64,000 nucleotides of DNA from Cryptosporangium minutisporangium (lineage in GTDB: Bacteria > Actinomycetota > Actinomycetes > Mycobacteriales > Cryptosporangiaceae), in assembly GCF_039536245.1 (NCBI RefSeq), contig NZ_BAAAYN010000019.1, positions 1-64,000 on the forward strand. Reading direction: 5' to 3'. Below the pieces are notes generated by a model. It worked only from the letters and a program-made list of their open reading frames with translations, had not been told where the DNA came from and made no database searches. Of this stretch, positions 42,639 through 51,738 are shown piece by piece. The position numbers and the translations under genes are program-made. Within the stretch, counting starts at the first letter, position 1; each line of letters begins with the position of its first letter.

Positions 42639-44411
42639 TCAGCGGGAAGTGGTGACGCGCTCCCCGGCCATGACGAGGTCGAGGACCTGAGCTTCGGTGA
42701 GGTCGGACGCCGGCGCTTCGTGCACCACACGCCCCTCTCGCACGACCAGGACGCGGTCGGCGAGGCCGAGTACTTCGGGGACTTCGCTGGAGACCATGAG
42801 CACGCCGACGCCCTGGTCGGCGAGCGAGCGGATCAGCTGGTAGAGCTCGGCCCTGGCCCCGATGTCGACACCCCGGGTCGGCTCGTCCAGGAGCAACAAG
42901 CGGGTCTTGCCCAGCAGCCAGCGGCTCACGACCGCCTTCTGCTGGTTGCCGCCGGAGAGCGTACGCATGACGCGGCGCGGATCGGCCGGGCGGAGGTCCA
43001 GCGAACTGGTCACCGCACTGACCTCCGACCGCTCCAGCCCACGCCGGACGAAGCCGAGGCGGGCCAACCGCCGCAGCGACGCCAGCGAGACGTTGCGGTA
43101 GACCGGCTCGCCGAGCAGCAGCGCCTGACTCTTGCGCTCCTCCGGTGCGAGCCCCATCCCGGCGGCGACCGCGGCCTGCACGCTGCCCCGGCGCAGTGAC
43201 TTGCCGTCCACTTCGACGGTGCCGATGGCGGGTTTCCGGGCGCCGTAGACGGTCTCCAGGATCTCCGAGCGGCCGGCACCGACCAGCCCGGCGAGCCCGA
43301 CTATCTCGCCCGCCCGAACCTCGAACGAAACCCCTTCGAACTCTCCCGGCCGGCCGAGGTTCGCGACCCGCAACAGCGGCGCGGCGCCGCCCGGCGATCC
43401 AGCGGTGTCGGCTGCGGCGGGGCGAGGCACGGCGGTGTCGTCGCCGACCCGATCCGGGGAGAGGGCCACGGTGGGGGTCTCGCCGCCGGGTGACGCGGCC
43501 GAAGCCTCGGCGGCGCCGGCGCGCGCCGCGTCCGCGTCGGTCGTGCGGTCGGCCCGCTCGGCGCGCCGGGCCGGGAAGACGTACTCGACGTTGCGGCCGG
43601 TCATCAGCGTGACGACCTCGTTCGTCGGCGTGGTCCGGGCCGGCAGGTTGACCGCGACGGTCCGGCCGTCCTTGAGGATCGTGACCCGATCGCCGATGTC
43701 CCGGATCTCGGCCAGCCGGTGCGAGATGTAGATGACCGCGACACCGGCGGAGGTCAGGTCCCGGATCACCCGGAACAGGTTCTCCACCTCGTCGTGGGCG
43801 AGCACCGCGGACGGCTCGTCCATGATGATCAGCCGCGCCTCGTGCGAGAGCGCACGGGCCATGCTGACGATCTGCTTGCCTGCGGCGGGCAGCCGACCGA
43901 CTTCGCGCCCGACCGGAATCTCCGCGTGGCCGAGCCGGGCGAGCAGCTCCTTGGCGCGGCGACGCGCCACACCCCGGCTGGTGAAGCCGAGCCGGCGGGG
44001 CTCGTGCCCGAGGAACACGTTCTCCGCGACCGTGAGGTCGTTGACCAGGTCCAGCTCCTGGTAGATCGTCGCGAGCCCGGCCCGCAACGCGGCGGTCGGT
44101 TTGGTGAACCGGACCTGCTCACCGAGCCACTCGATCGTTCCCTCGTCCGGCTGGTGCGCGCCGGAGAGCACCTTGATCAGCGTGGATTTCCCGGCGCCGT
44201 TCTGCCCGAGCAGGCAGTGCACTTCACCGGGCAGAACGGTCAGGTCGACGCCGTCCAGCGCCCGGACGCCCGGGAAGGTCTTGACGACCCCGGTGAGTCG
44301 GAGCAATGGCTGCGCCGCCGAGTCCCCCGCCGCGCCGGTGGTGCCCGCGCCGGTCACGTCCGACACGCTGCCCGGGCCGGGCGTGCTGCCCGGGTCCGTC
44401 CCGGCGCTCAT
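42639..44411 (-). CDS. Sugar ABC transporter ATP-binding protein (two cassettes)
   Basis: A 590-residue protein with two ABC domains as in RbsA/XylG/MglA. The first has Walker A GQNGAGKST, signature-type LPAAGKQIVSMARAL and Walker B LIIMDEPSAVL. The second has the degenerate GLVGAGRSEILE and intact LSGGNQQKAVVSRWL and LLLLDEPTRGVDIGA. An unusually long Ala/Asp/Pro-rich linker (~80 residues) separates the cassettes. ATG 44411 overlaps the ROK stop (ATGA), so translation is coupled; longer upstream reading is spurious. Confidence 0.92.
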   Translation of the reverse strand: MSAGTDPGSTPGPGSVSDVTGAGTTGAAGDSAAQPLLRLTGVVKTFPGVRALDGVDLTVLPGEVHCLLGQNGAGKSTLIKVLSGAHQPDEGTIEWLGEQVRFTKPTAALRAGLATIYQELDLVNDLTVAENVFLGHEPRRLGFTSRGVARRRAKELLARLGHAEIPVGREVGRLPAAGKQIVSMARALSHEARLIIMDEPSAVLAHDEVENLFRVIRDLTSAGVAVIYISHRLAEIRDIGDRVTILKDGRTVAVNLPARTTPTNEVVTLMTGRNVEYVFPARRAERADRTTDADAARAGAAEASAASPGGETPTVALSPDRVGDDTAVPRPAAADTAGSPGGAAPLLRVANLGRPGEFEGVSFEVRAGEIVGLAGLVGAGRSEILETVYGARKPAIGTVEVDGKSLRRGSVQAAVAAGMGLAPEERKSQALLLGEPVYRNVSLASLRRLARLGFVRRGLERSEVSAVTSSLDLRPADPRRVMRTLSGGNQQKAVVSRWLLGKTRLLLLDEPTRGVDIGARAELYQLIRSLADQGVGVLMVSSEVPEVLGLADRVLVVREGRVVHEAPASDLTEAQVLDLVMAGERVTTSR

Positions 44412-45601
44412 CGGGTCACCGGTCCGTACGCGAGTTCGCTGACCAGCGCGGTGGCTCCGGCCACCCCGGCGCGCGATCCGAGTTCGGACAGCACCACCGG
44501 AAGGTTGCGGGTCGCCAGCGGTAGCGACCGCCGATAGATCACCGACCGCACCTCGGCGAGCAGCAGGTGCCCGAGCCCCGCCAGCCCGCCGCCGATCACG
44601 ATCATCGACGGGTTGAAGAAGCTCACCAGGCTGGCCAGGACACCGCCGAGTCGGCGGCCACCGTCCCGGATCAGGCCGATGCACACCGGGTCGCCCTCGA
44701 CGGCGCCTGCCCCCACGTCGGCTGCGGTGACCGTGCCGTGGGTGCGGAGACGTTCGGCCAGCGACGGCGAGGTGTCGTTCCGGGCCGCGGCCAGCGCGTC
44801 GCGCGCCAGCGCGGCACCGCCGAACACCGCTTCCAGACAGCCGGCGTTGCCGCAGGCGCACACCGGGCCGTGCGGGTCGACCTGGATGTGGCCGATGTCG
44901 CCGGCGCAGCCGTCGACACCCCGGTACACCTGGCCGCGGACCACGATGCCGCAGCCGATGCCGGTGCCCACCTTGACGAAGAGCAGGTCGTCGACGGAGC
45001 GGGCCACTCCGCCGCGGCGCTCACCGACCACCATGATGTTGACGTCGTTGTCGACGACGACCGGGCAGCCGTGCCGCCCGGCCAGCTCCTCACGGACCGG
45101 GTAGCGATCCCAGCCCGGCATGATCGGCGGCGACACCGGGACACCGTCCCGGAAGCTCACCGGCCCCGGAACGCCGAGCCCGATGCCCGCGAGCCGGGTG
45201 AGGTGACCGTCGGCGCGCAGCTTGGCGACCAGGTCGTCGATCCGATCGAGGACGGCTTCCGGGCCCCGCCGGATGTCGATCTCCTCCTCCACCGACGCGA
45301 CCGGTTCCAGCGACGCGTCGGTGACCTCCAGGGTCACCGACGTCACGCCGAGGTCGACGCCGACGAACCGCAGCTCGGGGTCGAGCTCGACCATCGTGGA
45401 GCGGCGACCACCCCTGGACGCGGCGGGTCCACCGTCGCGGGCGAGGCCGAGCTCGGTGAGCCGGCTCAGCTCGGCGGCCAGCCGCGCTCGCGGGAGTTCG
45501 AGCCGGTCGCCGAGCTCGGCCCGTGAGACGGGCCCCTCGTCACGAAGGGTCAGGAGTATTTGGGACTGGGCGGAGTTGTCCGGCCTGGGCCGAGGCGTCA
45601 T
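44408..45601 (-). CDS. ROK family transcriptional regulator (NagC/XylR type)
   Basis: A 397-residue regulator. The N-terminal winged helix (SQILLTLRDEGPVSRAELGDRLELPRARLAAELSRLTELGLA) precedes a ROK sugar-kinase fold: VGVDLGVTSVTLEV, a GIGLGVPGPVSF loop, DNDVN, GTGIGCGIVV and the zinc motif VCACGNAGCLEAVFGG. ATG 45601 has GGAAGG; GTG/ATG further upstream is less likely. As first gene of the transport operon it probably represses that operon until the sugar binds. Confidence 0.9.
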   Translation of the reverse strand: MTPRPRPDNSAQSQILLTLRDEGPVSRAELGDRLELPRARLAAELSRLTELGLARDGGPAASRGGRRSTMVELDPELRFVGVDLGVTSVTLEVTDASLEPVASVEEEIDIRRGPEAVLDRIDDLVAKLRADGHLTRLAGIGLGVPGPVSFRDGVPVSPPIMPGWDRYPVREELAGRHGCPVVVDNDVNIMVVGERRGGVARSVDDLLFVKVGTGIGCGIVVRGQVYRGVDGCAGDIGHIQVDPHGPVCACGNAGCLEAVFGGAALARDALAAARNDTSPSLAERLRTHGTVTAADVGAGAVEGDPVCIGLIRDGGRRLGGVLASLVSFFNPSMIVIGGGLAGLGHLLLAEVRSVIYRRSLPLATRNLPVVLSELGSRAGVAGATALVSELAYGPVTR

Positions 45602-45729
45602 GAGGCGGCCTTCCCGAGCTTCCAGCACGCTGCCGAGTGGGGGTTTCTCGGTGGCGCGCGTCACAAGGCGTGGGGAGACCGTAGGGCGGCACAGCGGCCC
45701 CTGTCCAGACTCTTTTGTATTACGACCGC

Positions 45730-47136
45730 CTAACTTTTGTTCGGCTGAGTCGAAAGTTCGACCACTGCGGTACGGAACTGGGCGTAGCGGTCACGAGCTG
45801 CGGAGTAGTCGGCCGGGTTGGTCTCCGGTGCTCGCTGTGCCGCGACGGGCCACTGCGGAGGCTCGGCCGCACCCGAGAGCGCCCACGCGGCCTGCCGGGC
45901 CGCACCCAGCGCCACGTACTCCCCCGGCGCCGGGACCTCGACCGGAACGCCGAGGATGCCCGACGCGACCGCGCGCACCGCCGGCGAGAGCGCCGCACCG
46001 CCGATCAGCAGCGCGCGACGCACCGGGACACCGTGCTGGCGGACGGCGTCCAGGCCGTCGGCGAGACCGAGCAGCATGCCCTCCACGGCGGCCCGGGCCA
46101 GGTGCTCGGGACGGGCGTTCGCGCGGGTCAGGCCGGTGAGCCGACCGGTCTCGTCCGGGAGATCGGGCGTGCGCTCGCCGTCCAGATAGGGCAACAGCGT
46201 GAGCCCGGCGGCACCGGGCGTGCTGGCGAGCGCCAACTCCGACAACCGGTCGAGATCGACGCCGAGCAGGTCGGCGGCGGCGGTCAGCACCCGGGCCGCG
46301 TTGAGCGTGCACACCAGCGGCAGGAACCGGCCCGTCGCGTCGGCGAACCCGGCGACGAAGCCGCTCGGGTCGGTGGTGGGCCCCTCGGCGACCGCGAACA
46401 CCGTGCCGCTGGTACCGAGCGAGACGACGACGTCGCCGGGCCCGGCGCCCAGTCCCAAGGCGGCGGCCATGTTGTCGCCGGTGCCCGCGGCGAGCGCGAT
46501 GCCGTCCGCGGTGTGGCCGACGATCGCGTCGGGCTTCTTGACCTCGGGCACGCCCACGTCCCGCCCGAACGCCCGTCGCAGCAGGTCGAGGCGGTACTCG
46601 CCGGTCGCTCCTGACCAGTAGCCGGTGCCGGACGCGTCGCCGCGGTCGGTGGTCGGGTCGGCGTTGGTCGACAGCTTCCAGGTGAGCCAGTCGTGCGGGA
46701 GCACCACCCGCTCGGTGCGGGCGGCCGCGGCCGGTTCGTTCGTGGCGAGCCAGCGGAGCTTGGTGATCGTGAAGCTGGCCACCGGCACCACCCCGACCGC
46801 GTCCGCCCAGGCCTGCCGACCGCCGAGCTCGTCGATCAGCTCGGCGGCGGCGCCGGCCGACCGGGTGTCGTTCCAGAGCAGCGCTGGGCGGACCACCTCA
46901 CCGTCGGCGTCGAGCGTCACCATGCCGTGCTGCTGGCCGCCGACGGCCAGCGCCTCCACACCGTCCAGCAATCCGTCGGACGCGCTGCGCAGCGCGTCCC
47001 ACCAGATCGTGGGGTCGACCTCGGTCGCATCGGGGTGCGGTGCCCGCCCTTGCCGGACCACCGCCCCGGTCTCGGAGTCACAGATCAGGACCTTGGTGGA
47101 TTGCGTCGAGCAGTCGACGCCCGCGACGAGTGCCAT
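45730..47136 (-). CDS. xylB: Xylulokinase (FGGY family carbohydrate kinase)
   Basis: A 468-residue kinase phosphorylating D-xylulose (or a similar ketose) with [21 protein letters not shown] is the N-terminal phosphate-binding loop; [27 protein letters not shown] and the C-terminal [24 protein letters not shown] are typical of XylB. GTAGGAAAAG precedes ATG 47136. It lies 8 bp after the MocR stop and 128 bp before the ROK gene on the same strand. It suggests that the cluster feeds a pentulose into the pentose phosphate pathway, for which tal/tkt occur at 31-34 kb. Confidence 0.9.
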   Translation of the reverse strand: MALVAGVDCSTQSTKVLICDSETGAVVRQGRAPHPDATEVDPTIWWDALRSASDGLLDGVEALAVGGQQHGMVTLDADGEVVRPALLWNDTRSAGAAAELIDELGGRQAWADAVGVVPVASFTITKLRWLATNEPAAAARTERVVLPHDWLTWKLSTNADPTTDRGDASGTGYWSGATGEYRLDLLRRAFGRDVGVPEVKKPDAIVGHTADGIALAAGTGDNMAAALGLGAGPGDVVVSLGTSGTVFAVAEGPTTDPSGFVAGFADATGRFLPLVCTLNAARVLTAAADLLGVDLDRLSELALASTPGAAGLTLLPYLDGERTPDLPDETGRLTGLTRANARPEHLARAAVEGMLLGLADGLDAVRQHGVPVRRALLIGGAALSPAVRAVASGILGVPVEVPAPGEYVALGAARQAAWALSGAAEPPQWPVAAQRAPETNPADYSAARDRYAQFRTAVVELSTQPNKS

Positions 47137-47144
47137 GGCTTTTC

Positions 47145-48701
47145 CTACCTCGTGACGCCGCCCCGCACCACCGCGGTGAGGCGGGCTCCCATCCTGCGGG
47201 CGGCCTCTTCGAGACGGTTCGGGGGATGTGCGGCATAACCGATCACCAGACCGGGCCGCCCGGGCTTCATCCGGTGCCAGGACAGCGGGTGCACCCGCAC
47301 GCCCACCACGGCGGCCTCGTCGGCGAGGACCGTGTCGGGGACGTCGCCGGGCAGGGTGATCAGCAGGTGCAGGCCGGCCGCGACCCCCTCCACCCGGGCA
47401 TCGGGGAGGTGCTCGTGGAGCGCGGTGAGCAACGCGTCCCGGCGGCGACGCTGACGGACCCGGACCCGTCGCAGGTGGCGCTCGTACTCGCCGCTGGTCA
47501 GGAGCTCGGCCAGAACCAACTGGGACAACGCCGGATTGCCGAGGTCCACGGAGTGCTTGGCGGCGAGCAGGTCGTCCCGCAACGCGCGCGGCGGGATCAT
47601 CCACCCCAGCCGCATGCCCGGCGCGAGCGTCTTGGACGTACTGCCCATGTAGACGACGCGGTCCGGTGCCGACGCCTGCACTGCGGCCACCGGCGCGCGG
47701 TCGTAGCGGTGCTCGGCGTCGTAGTCGTCTTCGAGGACCAGCCCGCCCCAGGCGAGCAGCTCGCGGCGCCGCTGTGGGCCGAGGACGACTCCGGTCGGGA
47801 ACTGGTGCGCGGGCGTGAGCAGCACGGCCGGCAGGCCGCTGGCGACCAGCGCGTCCACGCGGAGCCCGTCGCCGTCCACCGGAACCGGCTGCGGACGCAG
47901 GCCCCAGCTGGTCAGCTGGTCGCGGGCGCCCCGGGAGCCCGGGTCCTCGATCCCGACGTCGCGCCCCTCGCCGAACACGCGGGCGACCAGCGCGAGCGCC
48001 TGGGCCACCCCGGCCACCACCAGGACGTCGTCCGGCTCGGCGCGAGTGCCCCGGGTGCGGGCCAGCCACGCGGCCAGCTCGGTCCGCAGCGCGAGCGTGC
48101 CGCGCGGGTCGCCGTAACCGAGGTCGGCGCTGGTCATCGTGGCCAGGACCGTGCGCTCAGCACGGAGCCAGGCCGCGCGGGGGAACGCGGCGAGGTCGGG
48201 GCGGCCGGGCGAGAGGTCGAACTCGATCCCGGCCGCGGGGCCCAACGGCAGCCGAAACCCCGGCGGATTCGACGCCCACCCGGGCGCGTGGCTCCCCGCC
48301 GCCGAGTGCCCCGCCGCGGCGCCGTCCGCCGCACCCTGGGCAGGTGGCACGCGCACCCGCGGCGCGCGGTCTTCCCCCGGCGTCCGGCCCGTAGGCGCGA
48401 CGCGCTCCCGAGTATCGCCACCGAGCCCGGACACCGGCGCCAACAGGTTCGTGACGACGGTGCCCACGCCGGTGCGGCCCTGCGCGAGCCCTTCGTCGAC
48501 GAGGCGCTGATACGCCTCGACCACCACGCCCCGCGAGATGCCCAGATCCGCGGCGAGCATCCGGGTCGGCGGTAGCCGCGTACCGGCTGCGAGGCGCCCG
48601 TCGGCGACGGCCGCACGCACCGCGTCCACCAGCCAGGTCGTCAGGCCCTTGGCCGGCGCCGACGCCGCTCGCAGCTGGAGAAAATCCGCACCGGCCGACA
48701 T
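47145..48701 (-). CDS. MocR family regulator (GntR helix-turn-helix plus aminotransferase domain)
   Basis: A 518-residue PLP-dependent transcription factor. The GntR winged helix ([44 protein letters not shown]) is joined by an Ala/Pro/Arg-rich linker to a fold-type I aminotransferase domain. PLP site: [20 protein letters not shown] with the Schiff-base Lys; [13 protein letters not shown] contains the pyridine-binding Asp. Divergent from an EamA exporter across repeats at 48702-48745, its likely binding sites. The kinase downstream is only 8 bp away. Confidence 0.92.
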   Translation of the reverse strand: MSAGADFLQLRAASAPAKGLTTWLVDAVRAAVADGRLAAGTRLPPTRMLAADLGISRGVVVEAYQRLVDEGLAQGRTGVGTVVTNLLAPVSGLGGDTRERVAPTGRTPGEDRAPRVRVPPAQGAADGAAAGHSAAGSHAPGWASNPPGFRLPLGPAAGIEFDLSPGRPDLAAFPRAAWLRAERTVLATMTSADLGYGDPRGTLALRTELAAWLARTRGTRAEPDDVLVVAGVAQALALVARVFGEGRDVGIEDPGSRGARDQLTSWGLRPQPVPVDGDGLRVDALVASGLPAVLLTPAHQFPTGVVLGPQRRRELLAWGGLVLEDDYDAEHRYDRAPVAAVQASAPDRVVYMGSTSKTLAPGMRLGWMIPPRALRDDLLAAKHSVDLGNPALSQLVLAELLTSGEYERHLRRVRVRQRRRRDALLTALHEHLPDARVEGVAAGLHLLITLPGDVPDTVLADEAAVVGVRVHPLSWHRMKPGRPGLVIGYAAHPPNRLEEAARRMGARLTAVVRGGVTR

Positions 48702-48745
48702 TGGTCCACTCCTTCGCGCGTCCAGTGGTCCTTCAACCGAACCAC
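48702..48745. promoter_or_regulatory. Probable MocR operator region
   Basis: TGGTCC occurs in direct orientation at 48702-48707 and 48726-48731, 24 bp apart, and GTGGT (48725-48729) pairs with ACCAC (48741-48745). Half-sites of this kind in a divergent promoter are typical of MocR-controlled transporter genes. Confidence 0.5.
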
Positions 48746-48767
48746 GAGGGTCGCCGAGCATGGCTGC

Positions 48768-49733
48768 ATGGTCAACTCGGTACTCACCCCACCGCGCGTC
48801 GGGCCCCGCTTGCCCGCAGGTGGAGTCGCCGCGGCATCCGGCGCCACCGGCATGGTCTTCGTCGGGGGCAGTGTCGCGGTGTCGTCGCTGCTCGTCAGCA
48901 GCCCGCTCTTCACCGTTCAGGCGGTGCGCTACGGCCTGGCGTGCGTGCTGCTCGTCGTGTTCGCGAAACTCACCCGGCGGCACATCCACGCCCCGCGAGG
49001 GGTGGAGTGGCTCTGGCTCAGTGGGATCGCGGTGCCCGGGTTGGTGGTGTTCAACATCGCGCTGGTGTACGGGTCGAAGCACGCCGAGCCCGCGGTGCTC
49101 GGCGTCGCGGTGGCGAGCGTGCCGGTGGTGATGGCGGCGGTGGGGCCGCTGCTGGAAGGTGCCCGTCCCACGGTCCGGGCGCTGGTCGCGGCGCTGGTGG
49201 TCACCGCGGGGGCGGCGCTGGTCGAAGGGCTCGGGCGCAGCGACGCGATGGGCTTGATGTGGGCGGTCGTGGTGTTCGCGTGCGAGGCCGGCTTCACGCT
49301 GCTGGCGATCCCGGTGCTGCGACGGCACAAGCCGTGGGGCGTCTCGGTGCACACGACGTGGATGGCGGCGCTGATGTTCCTGGCGATCGGGATCGTGCGG
49401 GAAGGTCCGACCGCCGTCCTCCGCCTGGGCCGGACCGAACTGGTGGCGATCGTCTACCTGTCGGTCGCGGTGACCGCGGTGGCGTTCGTCCTCTGGTACA
49501 CCTGCGTGACCCGTTTGGGGTCCGGGCGCGCCGGGCTGCTCACCGGCGTTGCACCGGTGGCGGCAGCGCTGAGCGGCGTGGCGCTCGGCCAGCCGGTCCC
49601 CGGCGTCCTGGTCTGGGTGGGCATCGCCGTGGTCGGGTGCGGCCTCGCGCTCGGCCTTCCGTCCCGCTCCGGTCCCGCCCGGCCCACCGTGCCCGGGCGT
49701 GCTCCTACCGCGCTGCACGAAGCGGCAGTCTGA
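48768..49733 (+). CDS. EamA/DMT family transporter
   Basis: A 321-residue membrane protein with ten predicted helices in two EamA repeats; examples are VAAASGATGMVFVGGSVAVSSLLV, VLLVVFAKL, AALVVTAGAALVEG and TGVAPVAAALSGVALGQPVPG. Such carriers export amino acids or metabolites. Divergent from the MocR gene with a shared operator region; MocR proteins often control a neighbouring EamA carrier. The C-terminal ~20 residues are Pro/Ala-rich. Confidence 0.9.
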   Translation: MVNSVLTPPRVGPRLPAGGVAAASGATGMVFVGGSVAVSSLLVSSPLFTVQAVRYGLACVLLVVFAKLTRRHIHAPRGVEWLWLSGIAVPGLVVFNIALVYGSKHAEPAVLGVAVASVPVVMAAVGPLLEGARPTVRALVAALVVTAGAALVEGLGRSDAMGLMWAVVVFACEAGFTLLAIPVLRRHKPWGVSVHTTWMAALMFLAIGIVREGPTAVLRLGRTELVAIVYLSVAVTAVAFVLWYTCVTRLGSGRAGLLTGVAPVAAALSGVALGQPVPGVLVWVGIAVVGCGLALGLPSRSGPARPTVPGRAPTALHEAAV

Positions 49734-49746
49734 GCCGCCCCGATCG

Positions 49747-50415
49747 TCAGGCGGGCGGGGCGATGCCGTCGAGAAGTCGGTCCAGGCCCCAGCGGAACTG
49801 CTCGGTGGAGACGTATTCGGCCACGACCGGCGCCGCGGCCGCGGTCCGCGGGAAATGCTCCGTGGGCGCGGCGGCGAACGCGTCCCGGCGCGCCGCGATC
49901 CGTTCGGCTTCCGGCGGCAGCGGGCCCGCGCCGGGATGCTCCGCGGTTTCCAGCGCGACCGCACCCAGCACGTACACGATGACCAGATAGGACGCTCGAG
50001 CCGCGACGTCCGGCGCTAGGCCGGCCTCCGCCAGGACGTCGAGCAGGTGTTCGCCGAGCGCGAGCGCCTCGGGTCCGTCCATCGGCCCGCCGAGCAGCAG
50101 CGGAACCACCGCCGGATGCGCGCTCAGCCGCGCCCGCACCTCGAGCGCGAGGCCGTGGATCCGCTCCCGCCACGGCAGCCCCGACGCGGTGAGTGCCCGA
50201 TGGTCGACCGCGCCGAGAATCCGGTCGACGAGCGCCCGCTGTACGGCGGCCTTGTCGGGGAAGTACGTGTACACCGCGTTCGGAGCCACTCCGACCGCCG
50301 CGGCGATGCGCCGGACCGAGGCCGCTTCCAGCCCGCCCTCGTCGAGCAGCGCGAGCGCCGCGTCCAGGATCGCGTCCTCGCTCAACACCCGCCGCGGACC
50401 GGGGCGTCCGATCAT
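49747..50415 (-). CDS. TetR/AcrR family transcriptional regulator
   Basis: A 222-residue regulator. Helix-turn-helix: SEDAILDAALALLDEGGLEAASVRRIAAAVGVAPNAVYTYFPDKAAVQRALVDRILG; the C-terminal half resembles the tetracycline-repressor-like domain (WRERIHGLALEVRARLSAHPAVVPLLLGG). GGGAGGTGCG precedes ATG 50415. Divergent from the DUF4386-type gene across two TGTACGCCGTACA sites, its probable operators. Confidence 0.92.
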   Translation of the reverse strand: MIGRPGPRRVLSEDAILDAALALLDEGGLEAASVRRIAAAVGVAPNAVYTYFPDKAAVQRALVDRILGAVDHRALTASGLPWRERIHGLALEVRARLSAHPAVVPLLLGGPMDGPEALALGEHLLDVLAEAGLAPDVAARASYLVIVYVLGAVALETAEHPGAGPLPPEAERIAARRDAFAAAPTEHFPRTAAAAPVVAEYVSTEQFRWGLDRLLDGIAPPA

Positions 50416-50455
50416 CGCACCTCCCTTGACGTAACCCTGCACACCGTACATCATC

Positions 50456-50484
50456 TGTACGCCGTACAAATTGTACGCCGTACA
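50456..50484. promoter_or_regulatory. Duplicated palindromic TetR operator
   Basis: TGTACGCCGTACA occurs at 50456-50468 and again at 50472-50484 (16-bp period), with a partial ACCGTACA copy at 50443-50450. The sites lie between the divergent TetR and DUF4386-type genes, 14 bp before the latter's ATG. Confidence 0.7.
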
Positions 50485-50497
50485 GAATCGAGGGATC

Positions 50498-51205
50498 ATG
50501 AGCCGTCGCCTCACCGGTGCGCTGTTCGTCGTCGGCGCGGTGGCGTTCGCCATCGCCGCGACCGTCCTGTCGTCGACCTTCGAGTGGCCCGACATCCTGC
50601 GGGAACCGGCCTCCGTCGTGCTGCCGGCGTTCACCGACGGCGGGAACGGGCTGATCTGGACGTGGTTCACCACCGCGTGGACGTACGCGATCCTGCTCGT
50701 CCCGGTGCTGTTGTTGCCGGGTGCACTGGCTCGGTCCGCGCACCCTGCCTTACGAGCGGCGACGTGGATCGGCGCGGCGTCCGTGCTGCTCTCGCTGGTC
50801 GGTTTCCTGCGGTGGGTCGTCGTCGTGCCGCCGCTGGCGCGTGCCTACGAAAACGGCGACGCGACGATGCGCGCCGCCGTCGAGGCGGCCTGGATCGCCC
50901 AGCACCAGTTCGGCGGAGCGCTGCTCGGCGAGCACCTGGGGCAGTTACTGGCGATCGGATGGTCGGCGACCGTGAGCGTCGTCGTGCTCCGCTCCGGGCT
51001 GCTACCGGCGGTGCTGGGGTGGTTCGGACTGCTCGCGAGCGGGCTTTACCTGCTCAACCAGGGCGACGTCCTGGCGACCGCGGTGCCGGACTTCCCGGTC
51101 TGGGACGCCGCCGGATTCGTCGGCAGCACCGCCTGGGGTGCGTGGGTCGCAGCCCTGGGCGTCACGCTGCTGGTCCGTCGCCCCAACTCACCCGAGCCTC
51201 GGTGA
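50498..51205 (+). CDS. DUF4386-like membrane protein
   Basis: A 235-residue membrane protein with about six helices (GALFVVGAVAFAIAATVL, YAILLVPVLLLPGALA, ATWIGAASVLLSLVGFLRWVVVV, VSVVVLRSGLLPAVLGWFGLLASGLYLL). The AWIAQHQFGGALLGEHLGQLLAIGWS stretch fits the DUF4386 pattern. Function unknown; its TetR partner suggests chemical induction. The 3' end overlaps the convergent hypothetical gene by 44 bp. Confidence 0.82.
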   Translation: MSRRLTGALFVVGAVAFAIAATVLSSTFEWPDILREPASVVLPAFTDGGNGLIWTWFTTAWTYAILLVPVLLLPGALARSAHPALRAATWIGAASVLLSLVGFLRWVVVVPPLARAYENGDATMRAAVEAAWIAQHQFGGALLGEHLGQLLAIGWSATVSVVVLRSGLLPAVLGWFGLLASGLYLLNQGDVLATAVPDFPVWDAAGFVGSTAWGAWVAALGVTLLVRRPNSPEPR

Positions 51206-51734
51206 GGAGTCCTTCGGCCTCGGCGCGGGCCGCGGGCACCTCGCGATCGGACGGATCGTCGAAACGGAGATGCCACGTCAGGCCGTCCCGGCCCGGCACC
51301 CGGCGAGCCACCACCCGCACTCCCCCGCCGGTGCTCAGCCGGTGGTGCTCGGTGTACGCGACGCTCTTGGTCACCCGCGTCCGCACCTCGGCCGGGAGAT
51401 CACGCGGCTCGACGAGTCGCAGCCGACGCTCCGGACCGTCGGTGACCACGCCCGGCTCGATCTCGACCCCGGTCGTGACGACGAGCGCCCCGTCACGCCA
51501 GACCGCCTTGTGGATCTCCGACCAGCCGAGCCGGTGCCACTCCGTGCCGTCGGGGCCGGTTACCCCCTCGGCGCCCTTCTTCGGCGGCAACCACAGCGCC
51601 CGGATGCTGGCCACCGCGACCGCCTCCGCGGTGGTGGCCCACGCGACCACCCGGTCGTGCGGCTCCAGCGGCGGCGTCGCCGGTGGGGCGTCCCGTCGCA
51701 GGAACCGGTCGAGCACTGTCTTCGGATTCAGCAC
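51162..51734 (-). CDS. Hypothetical protein downstream of dnaG
   Basis: A 190-residue soluble protein: LNPKTVLDRFLRRD, HDRVVAWATTAEAVAVASIRALWLP, EWHRLGWSEIHKAVWRDGALVVTTG, then a helical C-terminus. GTG 51734 begins 4 nt after the dnaG stop, so it is probably translated from the dnaG mRNA. Similar proteins accompany dnaG in actinobacteria; function unknown. Confidence 0.8.
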   Translation of the reverse strand: MLNPKTVLDRFLRRDAPPATPPLEPHDRVVAWATTAEAVAVASIRALWLPPKKGAEGVTGPDGTEWHRLGWSEIHKAVWRDGALVVTTGVEIEPGVVTDGPERRLRLVEPRDLPAEVRTRVTKSVAYTEHHRLSTGGGVRVVARRVPGRDGLTWHLRFDDPSDREVPAARAEAEGLLTEARVSWGDGPAA

Positions 51735-51738
51735 GGAA

